Source: Aurantiochytrium sp. KH105 | Lineage: Eukaryota > Sar > Bigyra > Thraustochytrida > Thraustochytriidae | Assembly: GCA_003116975.1 (NCBI GenBank) | Contig: BGKB01000045.1 | Coordinates: 310,001 to 374,000, forward strand | DNA length: 64,000 nucleotides | Reading direction: 5' to 3' | Shown here: piece by piece, positions 1 to 10,968 of the stretch | Layout: each line of letters begins with the position of its first letter | Position numbering within the stretch: position 1 is the first letter of the stretch | Notes under the pieces: model-generated | Told to the model about the DNA's origin: nothing | The model's database searches: none | The model's input: the letters and a program-made list of their open reading frames with translations, nothing else | Translations under genes and position numbers: made by a program

Positions 1-1695
1 GCACGGTCGGTGTGTTCGCTTGCCATCTTCTCGCGTTCACGGCCACTCACAGGTTGCATGAGCCCTAGGACCTGCTAGGTCGGGTTCAGCGGGGACCTTT
101 GTGCTCCCAACTCGCGTGCGGACATCTTTTTGCGAGTCAGGTCAATCCGACGCGGGCAATTTGGCCGATGCGACTCGCAGTCGGGTGCTTCTTTTGCGTC
201 CTGCGTATGTGGCCCTCGTGAGCCGGCCTGTCCTGCGTCTTGCTCATCGGGCAACAGAATGCCTTTCGAAGACTCGCGGTTTAACCCGGTTGTGGACAGA
301 GTATCGGAACGCAATAGGCGTAATGTCGAGCTGCTGGATGTCATTCGGATGATCATCAAGAGAGACATTGTCGGAGCCAAGTCGGCTCCCTTCGACAGCG
401 ACGACATCGCATGGCTATCAGATGAGTTTTGCCCACCATATCGAGTTAGCGCTAAAGAAGAATGAGCTCGTGGCTGCTCAAAACAAGTGTAGCGAGAACA
501 GAAGCAACGAGCTTTTGGATATATTGCTCCCCAAGCACATTGCTAGGAATCTCGGGCTCAAGGCGGAATGAGACACCCTATGCGCCGGTGACAACGCGAG
601 GAAAGAAAGCTCTTTCTGCCCACGCTGCGAGCGGCTCGATTAGCTTTGTCCCAGAGCAGTCATCAGGCGCGCTTGAAAGCTTAAGGCCGTGTGGGCCTGC
701 TCTTTATGAGAGGCCGCGTTGTTGTCGTTTATCTCGGTCATTGTCTCGTGTGGTACAACTAACTCTATTGCTGCGCGAAGAGTTGGGTATACTTAACGAC
801 TTGTTTACTCGGTTCCACGTTCTCACGGTCAAGCACGGCTTGTACAAGTTTGGAACGATTGAAGTAGCTAATACAATTTTGCCCTTTATAGATCAGCAAC
901 CGGAACGCCACGATTCGTGCTTGAAGCATAAGAGGTGGTGAATCATTTTTATCACTGCAAATGGACGGTGCATAAAAAGACATGTCGGCATCATCTGTGG
1001 ACGTGGCGCCATTAGTCATTGCATGCCACGCTTCGCGATCATTCGTGATGCAAGCAACACTGCCTCGCACATGGAGAGTACGAGCGAAGGTACGCTTTTT
1101 CGTTGGGCACTTGTCCCCGAAAAACAAAGAAAGGAAGGAAGGAAGAGCAGTAAGAGCGAATAGAGCGAAAAGAAATCATTTCCTGACGTACATAAATGTA
1201 CATGTACATGAGTTACAGCGGGATGTATTCATGAGATCGATGCATATAGAGAGGCGCTCGTAGAATCAACAGGTGCGGCGCCAATATATATTTGAGCCCC
1301 TTGAGAATATTGTTGTGAAGGGAAAGGGCAAGATACATATGTACTTTCTCATCGGCCCTGAATAGAAAGCTTGAAACACAACTTTCGCAACAGAATGCAG
1401 CATCACAGAGCTACAACCATGTAAAACTAGCAGTGCGAGAATAATGAAATTTTGAATGGCACACGTTGGGATCCCGTCCCATTTGAGAGGAATTCCAATG
1501 TAGTCAGGCCCTTGCTCGTGCCGAACGCGCGAAGGATCAAGCGTTGTTGGTCGCACAATTTTCGATTACGCCGATCGGGCCCTTGTATTTGTCACAGCGG
1601 CACACGGTGCCAAGCTGCCAGAGAGGCAGGTAGAAGAACAGGCAGGCAAGGAGGCAGCAAGCCAGATGCGACGATAGTGGAACCGAGTCTGGCCT
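1..1695. other. Intergenic stretch with no intact gene
   Basis: No open frame here has a convincing family signature except the possible relic at about 286-571. Short ORFs overlap on both strands and switch frame. An AAGG-type purine repeat lies near 1125-1145. The right end is the 3' flank of the minus-strand ARF-like gene that stops at 1696. Confidence 0.5.
286..571 (+). pseudogene. Possible relic of a nucleotide cyclase (pre-catalytic helix only)
   Basis: Two overlapping plus frames read like one broken protein. The first gives VVDRVSERN...DDIAWLSDEF and stops at 465. The second, shifted by one frame, gives ELALKKNELVAAQNK... followed by NELLDILLPKHIARNL and stops at 571. The latter resembles the ELLLNILPKHIAERL signature that precedes the catalytic domain in adenylate and guanylate cyclases (family knowledge). 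No catalytic domain follows in any frame. It could be a frame-shifted, truncated gene copy, two exons of something else, or chance. Confidence 0.25.
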
Positions 1696-2244
1696 TCATA
1701 GTCGATGCATTTTGGTGAGAAGCCAGTCCAGGCCTTCGTAAAGGCCGTCGCCCGAAAGAGCACTGCCCGCCACAGTCGAGACCGGTCGCGCGCCGAGCTT
1801 ATCGTTGTTGGTGACGAAAGCAGCTCGGACTTGGTCGATCGTCGCTGCGCCTGGTTGGTCTTGCTTGTTTGCGAAAACGACAAGTGGTACGTTGTCAAGC
1901 TGAGCATCCACGAGAAGAACACGAAGTTCTTCGAGTGCATCGCCAAATCGTCCCGTATCCATGCTGTCTACCACGAAAATGATCCCCTGTGTGCCTGTGT
2001 AGTGGTGACGCCAGTATGGGCGCAGAAATGCCTGACCCCCGACATCTGTGATGACGAGTTTGTGATGTTTGTACTTGACCTCGACAAATTCAGATTCGGT
2101 CGTAGGGAGCGTGCCGTGCGGGTTCTCGCCCTTGAGGAGGCGCACGCAGGTCGTTTTCCCTGCGCTATCGAGACCTACGAGCAGAATTCTCCGCACCCGC
2201 CACGCTTTCCACGCTTGCAGGTGTCTTGAGAGCTCGGACCCCAT
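1696..2244 (-). CDS. ARF/ARL-family small GTPase
   Basis: This 182-residue protein is a membrane-associated GTP switch of the ARF family, usually acting in vesicle traffic or cilia. It carries all nucleotide-binding signatures: G1 GLDSAGKTT (about residues 24-32), G3 DVGGQ, the ARF-typical WRHHYTGTQGIIFVVDS, G4 NKQD and a G5-like region with GDGLYEGLDWL near the C-terminus. Gly2 follows the start Met, as needed for N-myristoylation. The length is normal for the family. Switch I is unusual: LPTTESEFVEV replaces the common PTIGFNVE, so this is an ARF-like protein rather than canonical ARF1. It is a single exon starting at the first in-frame ATG. The exact ARL subgroup cannot be set without a tree. 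Confidence 0.93.
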   Translation of the reverse strand: MGSELSRHLQAWKAWRVRRILLVGLDSAGKTTCVRLLKGENPHGTLPTTESEFVEVKYKHHKLVITDVGGQAFLRPYWRHHYTGTQGIIFVVDSMDTGRFGDALEELRVLLVDAQLDNVPLVVFANKQDQPGAATIDQVRAAFVTNNDKLGARPVSTVAGSALSGDGLYEGLDWLLTKMHRL

Positions 2245-2391
2245 GCTTTGGTGAGTCGGGGCAGGACGATACCGCCGGGAGGGCGGGGTTCTCTTTTGCC
2301 GCGCGGACCCGGTCCTGACCTTCGCGGTCTTTGCGCGGAGCAGGTCTGGAATTCGATTGTGCTAAACCCCGTCGGCTAAAGCGTAAGAAAG

Positions 2392-2431
<40 letters not shown>

Positions 2432-3212
2432 CACCAGCCGACCCGAGGTCGAGCCACTTCCAAGTCAATCCACGTTCCTCTCAACCGAAAAAGAACTTTC
2501 TTCGCAGTGCGAGCCGCCGCCGCCGCCTCCTCTCCCCGAGGCTCGCTGCTGCTCTGCTCCGCTCCGCGCTGCCGTTTCCCCGCCCTCGCCGGGGCCCGTC
2601 GACGGCGAACCCGGCGCGCTGTCGACGGCGAACCTCGCACGGGTTCCGCAGACAGAACGTTCTCTCCGCCCGTTCCGCGCGGCCGGCGCCTTCTCCACGA
2701 GGCACGCCTAGTCCGCGTGCGCCTGCCAGCGCTGCGCGCGACCGCGTGCGTGTGCGCGCCAAGTCAGCGTCGCCGCGGCGCCAAGTCGAGCAATCGCGGC
2801 TCCCAGTCGGCAATCGGGCGCGGCCAGTCGCCCTCCATCGGCCCATACTAGGCCTAGTACCTCGAGCGCGGGCTGTTTCCAGCGCGGGCGGGGGCGAGGG
2901 AGGACCCGGCCGCCGCCGAGGCCGGCCCGCCGAGCCCTCGCGCGGCGGCGGCCAGGCGCCGAGCGCGCGGCCGCGCCGCGCGCGGGGCGCGGAGAGGAGA
3001 CGGCTCGAGGAGCCCGCGCGAGCCGCGAGCCGGCGGCGGCTGCAGCGATCGAGCGATCCGGAGGCGCGGCGGCGGCGACCCGCAGCCGGCGCGGCACGTG
3101 CAGGAGCGCGAACAAAGCGGCCTCGCGCAGAGCCAGAACTGCGCGAGCGAGCGGGCGGGCGGGCGAGCGCCCGGGCTGCGAGGCGCGGACGGGCAGCCTG
3201 CCGGGCGCGAGG
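2245..3212. promoter_or_regulatory. GC-rich divergent intergenic region between ARL and ankyrin genes
   Basis: This 968-bp region separates the minus-strand ARL gene from the plus-strand ankyrin gene. It holds a (GCAA)n microsatellite at 2393-2430, very GC-rich sequence from about 2500 to 3210, and the 14-bp perfect palindrome TACTAGGCCTAGTA at 2846-2859. Long ORFs crossing it on both strands are low-complexity Arg/Ala/Pro translations of GC-rich DNA and are not taken as genes. Confidence 0.5.
2393..2430. repeat. (GCAA)n tetranucleotide microsatellite
   Basis: About 9.5 perfect GCAA units. The same motif recurs at 16449-16479 and 51997-52099. Confidence 0.95.
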
Positions 3213-4043
3213 ATGCAGAGCGCGCGGCCCAAGTCGATCGGCGGCGCGCTCGCGAGGGACCCGTCGACGCTGAGCGAGCAGGAGAAAAAGGTGGCCCTGC
3301 ACCTCGCCCGCGCGGCCAAGGACGTGCTGGGCGGCGCGCAGCTCGTCAAGCATGGCGCAGCGTTCAACTTTGAGCAGAGCATGCCGGCGGGCACACCGCG
3401 GCTTGTCCACGCCGTGTACGTGGACCCGCTCGCGGCCAGCATGATGATCGAGGCCGGCGTGGACTTTCTTGAAGACACCGAGGCAGCGACGGGATACACC
3501 GCACTGCTCGCCGCCTGCGCGGTGGGCAATGCAGACCTCGTCGGCGCCCTGATCTCGAATGGCGCGAACACGCTCGCCACGGATAGTCACGGCCGCGGGG
3601 CCTTGGCTCTCGCTGTACGAGCTGGAGATGAGGCTTCAGTCCTGCGTCTCTTGGACGCCAGCGTCTCGATCGACGCTCAGGACGACGATGGAGTGACGCC
3701 TCTTATGGAAGCGGCGCAAGGAATGAACCCAACTCTTGTGGAGACGCTTGTTCGGGCTGGCGCCGACGCCAGCGTGCAAACGTTCACCGGAACCTCGGCC
3801 ATGACCTTTGCTGCGCTCGGCGATGCAGCCCGTTATGCTCAGAAATCTCCACCACCTGGCTGCTTTGGCTTCTTCTCTTTTGCATCCAGTAAACGACAGA
3901 GCCTTTCCAGCCCTGCTCCGGACGCTACAGCTCTGGGAACAGGGCATTTTCATGAATCTTACTGCGACGAGACGGAAGCTGCTACCTTGGAGCGTCGAGA
4001 GCGCTGCATTGATCTTCTCGTCGAAGCCGGCGCCGAGCAGTGA
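3213..4043 (+). CDS. Ankyrin-repeat protein
   Basis: This 276-residue single-exon protein has about four to five ankyrin repeats across residues 60-200 and 255-276. Typical pieces are GYTALLAACAVGNADLVGAL with ISNGAN, RGALALAVRAGDEASVLRLL, DGVTPLMEAAQGMNPTLVETL and VRAGADAS. Ankyrin repeats mediate protein binding; the partner is unknown. The first 50 residues are basic and helical. A Ser/Pro-rich loop with SPPPGCFGFFSF interrupts the array before a last half repeat ending LLVEAGAEQ. The ATG at 3213 is chosen because it opens the frame and lies just before the repeat-compatible sequence. No enzyme domain is visible. Confidence 0.85.
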   Translation: MQSARPKSIGGALARDPSTLSEQEKKVALHLARAAKDVLGGAQLVKHGAAFNFEQSMPAGTPRLVHAVYVDPLAASMMIEAGVDFLEDTEAATGYTALLAACAVGNADLVGALISNGANTLATDSHGRGALALAVRAGDEASVLRLLDASVSIDAQDDDGVTPLMEAAQGMNPTLVETLVRAGADASVQTFTGTSAMTFAALGDAARYAQKSPPPGCFGFFSFASSKRQSLSSPAPDATALGTGHFHESYCDETEAATLERRERCIDLLVEAGAEQ

Positions 4044-4591
4044 TGCAAGGTAAAGGGCCTCTACCACACCAAACCACACCACACATGTTTCTTTTGCGAA
4101 GCGGCTGAGCCATTTGCTCGCCTCATTGATGTTATTTTTCTTTACTTTCTTTTGGTCAAACCTAACCTTCCCTTCTTCGCATTGCACCCACCCATCCCTC
4201 CATACAGACAGTCCATCGCATGTTGTACAATCGAATGAAGAATGTCATGCTGTGGCCGATCGACGGCTGGAACGGGCCGTTCAATACTTCGTTAGTGCGC
4301 ACTGCAGTGCAGTCTGCTGCTGCTGCTGGCCGTTCTTTCTTTCTTTCCCCTGCCCACGATCACGGCAAATCCGTGGGCAAGCCCCGCGGCCGTCACGATC
4401 ACAATAAAAAAAATCTTCGCAAAAGCCGAAAGCTCAGCCGCTGGTGGCAGCACACTCGCGAGAAGCTCGCAGTTGCGTGCGACAGCCGAGGCGCCCCGGG
4501 TGCGAGCTCGCTGCAGCATTCTCATCTAACCTCTCGCTGAGCGAGCGAGTGCCCTTTGTCGAAAAGCAGCAGGCCATCGCAATTGCCCGCC
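4044..4591. other. Intergenic region upstream of 5-oxoprolinase
   Basis: Pyrimidine-rich sequence follows the ankyrin stop. A short (CTG)n run lies near 4315-4327. Both flanking genes are on the plus strand, so this should contain the ankyrin 3' end and the oxoprolinase promoter. No TATA box stands out. Confidence 0.4.
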
Positions 4592-7500
4592 ATGGGGAAG
4601 CTCAAAGCGCGCTTCAGCATCGATCGTGGCGGCACCTTTACGGACGTGTATGCAGAAAAGTTTGAGCTTCAAGACGATGCGCAAAAGAACGGCGACGCAG
4701 CGTCACAAAGCGCTGACGGAGTCAAGGTTCTGCAGCGCCGTGTTCTCAAGTTGCTGAGCGAAGACCCCAGCAACTATGATGATGCTCCTCGCGAAGGCAT
4801 TCGGCGCGTCCTCGAAGAATTTTTTGACGCGGTAAGTCGCCATAAAAGACCGCAGAAAGACATTAAAAAGAAACACACGAGCGTGGTAGAAAACTAACCT
4901 TTTGCCCTCGTTCGCTTGGTTGGCCTTTTTTCCTATTCCATTATTATTTCTTGGCGGGCCTGAAATCAATTTCGACCATGCGCAGAAGTATCCGCGAAGC
5001 GAACCCCTGCCCTGGGAGCACATTGACTTTATCCGCATGGGCACGACAGTTGCAACCAACGCCCTTTTGGAGCGCAAGGGTGAACGTTTTGCCTTGCTCA
5101 CAACCCAAGGCTTTCGCGACATCTGGCACATTGGCTCGCAGGCGCGACCGCAGCTTTTTGACCTCGAGATCAAGTGCCCTGAAAACCTCTATGAAGAGGT
5201 CATCGAGATCGAGGAGCGCGTGCTGCTTGGCAGCGAAGACCTCTTGAAGCTACCAAAGGTCGACTCTGGTCGCATCCAAGAGGCCGTCACCGGCGAAAAA
5301 GTCTACGTTGAGCAGGAGCTGCAAGAAGCTGTCGTCCGCGCTGCTCTCGAGGATATCAAGCGCAAGGGAATCAAGAGCGTCGCTGTGGTTTTCATGCATG
5401 CTGCTCTTTACCCCGCCCACGAACAGCTTGTCGGCCGCATTGCCGCCGAGATGGGCTGCTTTCGCCAAGTCTCTCTTTCGCATGAGGTAATGCAAATGGT
5501 CAAAATTGTGCCTCGCGGATACACGACCTTTGCAGACGCCTACCTGACACCGCACATTGCGCGTTACATTGAGACCTTTGTGAGCGGTTTTGCTCCTGGC
5601 CTCCTCGAAGGCGTGAACATATCCTTCATGCAATCCGACGGCGGCCTCACGCCCGTCGACCGCTTCTCGGGTCACAAGGCTATCTTGTCAGGTCCCGCGG
5701 GTGGCGTCGTTGGGTACGCACTAACAACGCGACTTGCAACGCGCTTGGGGCCTGACGATCCACTTCGCGGTGATCAGGTCGTGGGATTTGATATGGGCGG
5801 CACGTCGACGGACGTCTCCCGCTATGCCGGTGCCTACGAGCACGTCTTTGAGACGACGACCGCCGGCGTGACCATTCAGGCCCCTCAGCTTGACATTAGC
5901 ACCGTGGCTGCCGGCGGTGGTAGTGAACTGCGCTACAAGTCGGGTATCTTTTCTGTCGGCCCAGAGTCTGTCGGAGCTCACCCAGGTCCAGTCTGTTATC
6001 GCAAGGGCGGCCGCCTCGCCGTCACGGATGCGAATGTGGCACTCGGTCGTCTCATCCCGGACCACTTTCCCAAAATCTTTGGTCCCAAGGAAGACGAGTC
6101 CCTCGACGCCCAGGCGAGCAAGGACATGTTCGAGGTTCTTGCCAAGGAGGTTGCCAAAGATACTCCTCCGGAGATGCCGGAAAAGTCTGCTGCAGAGGTT
6201 GCTTTTGGGTTCATCCAGGTGGCCAATGAGGCCATGTGCAGACCCATTCGCAACCTGACGCAGATGCGCGGATACGACATCACCAAGCACGTTCTCGCCT
6301 GCTTCGGAGGCGCCGGTGGTCAGCACGCGTGTGCGATTGCGCGTGCGCTCGGCATGCGCAAAGTCTTCATCCATCGCTACTCTGGAATTCTCTCCGCGTA
6401 CGGCATTGGGCTCGCGGACGTCGTCCAAGACGTACAGGAGCCCTGTGCTCTCGAAATTCCTGCAGGCCTCGTCGGTGCTGCTGCGGCGGCCCCTGGCGGC
6501 GATGCTGACGGCGAAGAAAAGACAACAGATCCCGATTCTGACTTGTTTGCAGCGCAACAACAAGTGGACGCAGTCTTGGACCGCGTGCAGGCGGCAGCCA
6601 GTGAAACGCTCGTACAGCAGGGATTCCCCACGCAAGATATATTGTGCGAGCGTTTCCTCAATATGCGCTTCGTTGGCACGGACACGGCGCTGATGGTGCG
6701 GGGATCTTCGGCCGCGCTGCAGTCGTACATTGACTGTTTTCTGGACATGTACAGTCGAGAATTTGGCTTTGTCCTTCAAAATCGCGCCATTTCGATTGAT
6801 GACGCGCGTGTGCGCGCGAGCGGACGCAGTGGAGCACGTGCTGATCAGGACGACGAATTCGAACGGTCCAAGGCAAGCGCATCTGCCATGCAGCAGGCTG
6901 GCGAACCGCTGGAAAGGCGCCAAGTGTACTTTGCCGACGGATGGTGCGGCACACCAGTCTATAAACTAGACGCTATTCTTGAGCGGACGCTCAAGGGGCC
7001 GGCCATTATTATCGATCCGAATTCCACCATTGTCGTCGAGCCCCACTGCCTCGTTTCCGTGAGCGTCTTTGGTGACGTGACCGTGGACCTTTTGCAACCG
7101 GAAGAAGCTGCTGATGTTGACGCGTCCGAAGTAGAACGAGCGGACCCGATCCAACTGGCATTGTTTTCGCACCGCTTCATGGGCATTGCGGAGCAAATGG
7201 GTCGCACGCTGCAGCGCACCTCCGTGTCAGTAAATGTCAAGGAGCGTCTCGACTTTAGCTGTGCGCTCTTTGGCCCTGATGGCGGATTGGTAGCCAACGC
7301 GCCCCATATTCCCGTGCATCTTGGCGCCATGTCTGCGGCAATCCGCTTTCAACAGTCATATTACGCAAACGGTGCCCATGGGGGCATCGAAAAAGGCGAT
7401 GTCCTCGTCTCCAACCACCCACAGCTTGCAGGCGGCTCGCACTTGCCAGACATTACGGTGATTACACCGTGCTTTTCGGACGAGGGAGAATTGGTGTTTT

Positions 7501-8819
7501 GGGTCGCGAGTCGTGGCCATCACGCCGACGTTGGAGGCATCACGCCGGGATCGATGCCGCCGCACTCGAAGCAGCTCGCCGATGAGGGCGCGGCCATTGT
7601 TACCTTTAAGCTCGTGCGTGGTGGCGCCTTCCAAGAGGAAGGCATTGCCAAAATCCTTAGCACGCCATCGAACCCGAGTGATCCGGACTGCTCGGGAACA
7701 CGAGCCCTCGCAGACAATCTCTCTGATTTGCGTGCCCAGGTCGCTGCCAATAATCATGGCGTACGTCTCGTACGGGACCTCATCAAGGAGTGTGGCCACA
7801 CAAAGGTTATCGCCTACATGACGCACATTCAAAAGAACGCAGAGCGGGCCGTTCGGGACATGCTCAAGGACTTTGTCAAGCGCAAGGGCACTGCCCGGGT
7901 GCAAACGGTGGACTACATGGACGACGGAACACCAATTCAGGTTGCAATCGAGATTGATCCAGCTACAGGTAGCGCTACCTTTGACTTTGCGGGAACGGGG
8001 CCCCAAGTCCTCGGCAACTGCAATGCTCCACCAGCAGTGACGTACTCAGCCATCATCTTCACGCTGCGCTGTCTTGTTGGCCAAACGATTCCGCTAAACC
8101 AGGGTTGTTTGCAGCCAGTGACAATCAAGATCCCCTCGTTCACCATTCTCAATCCCTCGGAAACAAGTGCGGTAGTTGGCGGCAACGTGCTCACCAGCCA
8201 GCGTGTTGTGGACGTCATCTTTCGTGCTTTTGAGGCATGCGCTGCGTCGCAGGGCTGCATGAACAACTTTACTTTTGGCGACGAAAAGTTTGGGTATTAC
8301 GAGACGATTGCAGGTGGCGCAGGTGCTGGCCCTACCTGGGACGGCCGAAGCGGCGTGCACACCGCAATGACGAACACGCGCATCACGGATCCGGAGATAT
8401 TGGAGAAGCGTTTCCCCGTTGTCCTCCGTCGCTTCAGTCTTCGAGAAGGTTCCGGTGGCCTTGGCAAGCACCGTGGCGGAGATGGTGTCATTCGCGAGGT
8501 TGAATTTCTTCGTCCCATGACCGTAAGCATCTTGTCCGAGCGACGTGCCCGGGCGCCCTTTGGCATGGCCGGTGGACAGGATGCCCTCTGTGGCCAGAAT
8601 CTGCTTGTTACGCGCGACGAGACCTCGGGCAAGGAGATTCTGCAAAATTTGGGCGGCAAGGCATCTGTCAAGGCAAGTCCTGGCCAGCGAATCCGCATTT
8701 TGACCCCCGGTGGCGGCGGCTACGGTCTTCCGAAGCGCCCTCTTACAGACCCAAACGGGCAGCCAGACGAAGAGCAGTCTCACGAGGACGCTTCCGCGAA
8801 GAGATCCAAGGCTGAGTGA
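4592..8819 (+). CDS. OPLAH: 5-oxoprolinase (ATP-hydrolysing), two exons
   Basis: The enzyme hydrolyses 5-oxo-L-proline to glutamate using ATP, in the glutathione (gamma-glutamyl) cycle in the cytosol. Exons are 4592-4831 and 4986-8819, joined in phase 0, giving about 1357 residues, close to the roughly 1290 of animal and yeast enzymes. The N-terminal [14 protein letters not shown] and, after the splice, [20 protein letters not shown] match the HyuA N-domain. [13 protein letters not shown] and [18 protein letters not shown] mark the hydantoinase A domain. The C-terminal half, from about residue 770, is the hydantoinase B domain, ending with [18 protein letters not shown] and a GGGGYG tail. ATG 4592 sits in a strong context (GCCATGG); an in-frame ATG at 4556 would add 12 residues. 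An acidic insert occurs near residue 625. Confidence 0.96.
4832..4985 (+). other. Spliceosomal intron in the 5-oxoprolinase gene
   Basis: The GTAAGT donor follows codon GCG at 4831 and the CGCAG acceptor precedes AAG at 4986. Splicing restores the expected homology ([12 protein letters not shown] joined to [13 protein letters not shown]) and removes an in-frame stop. The intron is 154 bp, phase 0, with a pyrimidine-rich stretch near 4920-4950. Confidence 0.93.
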
Positions 8820-9709
8820 GAAGGAATTGAATGCAGGTACAGTTTAGCCGAACATATGAGGAGACGAGAGAATGCCTGATTCCTTCTCTTTTTTCCTTTG
8901 TTAGAGTGCGCGCGCTTCCCTTCTTAAGACCGTCTTTTTATAAGAGCAGGAGCAAAAATATACGGAAATTTGACAGACCCGAAAATCCGCACTTGCGTTT
9001 CGCAGACCGCGGCGAGGACGCCTGGCTTCGGCTCGGCCTGGAGAGCACGAATCTGGTCTTTTTGAGCCACGAAATTTCGTAGACGAAAAGTTATCGCGTT
9101 TGCGGGCCGCGTGGGGTGGTGGTAATAGGCGCTAATATGGGCAGAGAGTACCAAGTCATAATAGGGCAAAGGTAGACGCAAAAGCGCTTAATAAGGTACC
9201 AATGACTGTTGAAACTCCCAGCATCCTGAACAAGCTCCTGGTGTGGTAAGCGATGACATTTGGTTCGAGGGACCGCTTTGGGGAGTACACTTGCTAAATG
9301 TGTTTCGTTGTGGCACAGTTCGTGGTCCTCGTCGGCCTGGGCGTCATGCTTCGCCGGGCGGTGCAACAAACGAATGCTCCGACAGCTTGTCAGACCAACA
9401 TCGATCGCAGCAGCAAGCACAGCAGCAACGACCGGCATCCTTTGTCGATTCCGAGCGGCAAGATGTCGCTGCATACGCAGTTCGTTTTTCGTCGCATGGT
9501 GGAGTCGATGGACCAGAGTGGGGACTTGCTTATGCAAGCCACGACCTCGGCTGGGATGACTTGCGTGATGAAGCCCACAATGNTTAAAAAATAACCTATT
9601 GAAGAAAAGGAAAATAAACTGCAAGTACCTAGATTGTATCAAAAGAAGGAAATAGAGGAAGAGAATGCCGTTTGCCTGAAGACGTTGATCTGATATCGTA
9701 AAGATTCTC
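8820..9709. other. Convergent intergenic region with one small ORF and an ambiguous base
   Basis: It lies between the oxoprolinase stop and the stop of the minus-strand TLC gene. Apart from the small plus ORF at 9298-9594, I see no conserved content. Position 9583 is an unresolved N. Confidence 0.5.
9298..9594 (+). CDS. Hypothetical small membrane protein (doubtful)
   Basis: An ATG-started frame of about 98 residues. The N-terminus (CFVVAQFVVLVGLGVMLRRAV) looks like a single membrane anchor followed by a basic turn; the rest is polar and contains two Met-rich stretches. An ambiguous base at 9583 falls three codons before the TAA stop, so the C-terminus is uncertain. No family is recognised. 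It sits in a convergent 3' region, where a real gene would need its own promoter. It may be chance. Confidence 0.25.
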   Translation: MCFVVAQFVVLVGLGVMLRRAVQQTNAPTACQTNIDRSSKHSSNDRHPLSIPSGKMSLHTQFVFRRMVESMDQSGDLLMQATTSAGMTCVMKPTMXKK

Positions 9710-10657
9710 TCAGGTCTCCTTCTTGCCGTCGTTCTCGTCTTCCACCTCATGTTCGGTAGGATTCTTGCCAAAGGCTGCGAGCAAAGTCCAAACCACATTG
9801 AGGCCCGACATGGATGTGATGGCAAAAATGCAAAAGGTGAGCATGGCTGGCGAGGGAAGCGCAACGGTGTGTGTCTCTGGGTTTCGTTGTTTGCTGAGGA
9901 GATCCCACAAAAAGGCAACAAACTCGAAGCTCATGGGAAGCCCGTAAATGAGACGACAGCCCACGAACGCAGCCGAAAAGAGTTTGTCAATGATGTCCTT
10001 CCAAGAGTTTGGCCAATCAAGGGCATGAGCGCAGTTTTTGAGATTGAGAAAGGGTGTGCTGAGCTCGAAGAGCAAAAAGCGCGTCGTGTAGTATTGAAAG
10101 AGCGGTGCCTGCGCATACCAGAACGCAAGGCCACAGACGACGGCGTGAAGAAGAAACTTGAGATCGATAGGAAGATGAAAGAGAACAACAAAGAAGTCGT
10201 ACAAAAAGTATCCACACGCAAAGGCATTTGTCCATCGCGAGAGCTCCGTGGATCCATAAATTTTGTCTGCGGAAAGAACTTCATTGTCTTTTCCCAAGGC
10301 AACGGTAAGCGCATTCAGGCAGACCACAATGGCGTGCAGCTGCGAGGGTGGAAGGAGGTAAAGTTTTTCGCGATTTTCTTTCGCAAGTGACTTGATGCGT
10401 TCCTTTTGTGAAAGAATGGCAAAGGTCGCGGCAAAACCGCTCGCGAAGAGAGCGCCAGATGTCTGTGCGTGAGAGGAAAATGCACAAGCGAGGACAACGA
10501 GAACGAGAGTTTAAATTAAAGAGGTGCGCGCGCAGGTGAGTTAGAGCTTTGATGACGGACTGCCTTCTGTCCGTCTCGAGCCACGTACCAAGGTCGCCGA
10601 TGTGCGCTCGCTGAGCCCGAACGGCACGAGCAAGTGCATCAGACCCGTCAAGGTCAT
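9710..10657 (-). CDS. TLC-domain membrane protein (TLCD4/TMEM56-like), two exons
   Basis: Reading on the minus strand, exon 1 is 10657-10589 and exon 2 is 10462-9710, joined in phase 0, giving about 273 residues. TLC (TRAM/LAG1/CLN8) proteins are multi-pass ER/Golgi or plasma-membrane proteins linked to lipid sensing or ceramide synthesis. Typical signatures are LHAIVVCLNALTVALG, GYFLYDFFVVLFHL, the LLHAVVCGLAFWYA helix and the TLCD-typical LLFELSTPFLNLK. The length matches TLCD4 (about 263). The catalytic double-His motif of ceramide synthases is absent, so lipid organisation or transport is likelier than acyl transfer. The C-terminus is acidic. Without splicing, the exon 2 frame would open only at a GTG inside the domain. 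Confidence 0.88.
10463..10588 (-). other. Spliceosomal intron in the TLC-domain gene
   Basis: On the minus strand the donor GTACGT follows ...ACC TTG and the acceptor is a pyrimidine-rich tract ending ACGCACAG before ACA TCT GGC. The intron is 126 bp and phase 0. Splicing joins exon 1 (TLTGLMHLLVPFG...) to TSGALFASGF and skips an in-frame TAA. Confidence 0.85.
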
Positions 10658-10935
10658 CTTTTCTCCGCCTTCCTTCGTTGCTTGCTCGACGCCGCTTCGT
10701 GCAGGTGTGCCCGCAGCCCTCGCGTCTGCCAAGTCTTGCAACGCGTGCGTCGAGCAAGCCCGAGGACCAACTTTGTCGTTCTGCTTGCTGCAGTGGTCTC
10801 TCTCTGTCTGTCTCTGTCTCGGTGGTGGTGGGGTTTAGGCCTATTCCTTTTTTGTGAACAAGTTGAAAGGAACGAGTTGATGAACGAATGACTCGAACTC
10901 AGAATGAATGAATGAACGAATCAATGACACAAGCC

Positions 10936-10968
<33 letters not shown>

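Noticed and set aside
2481..3590. Long Arg-rich minus-strand ORFs across the ankyrin 5' region
   Set aside because: They are by-products of very GC-rich DNA, overlap the ankyrin start and have no domain words.
5721..6923. A 400-codon minus-strand ORF inside 5-oxoprolinase
   Set aside because: It is antisense to strongly conserved hydantoinase sequence and shows no family words.
9091..9921. A 276-codon minus-strand ORF overlapping the TLC gene 3' end
   Set aside because: It covers the ambiguous base, lacks domain words and overlaps the real TLC frame in another phase.
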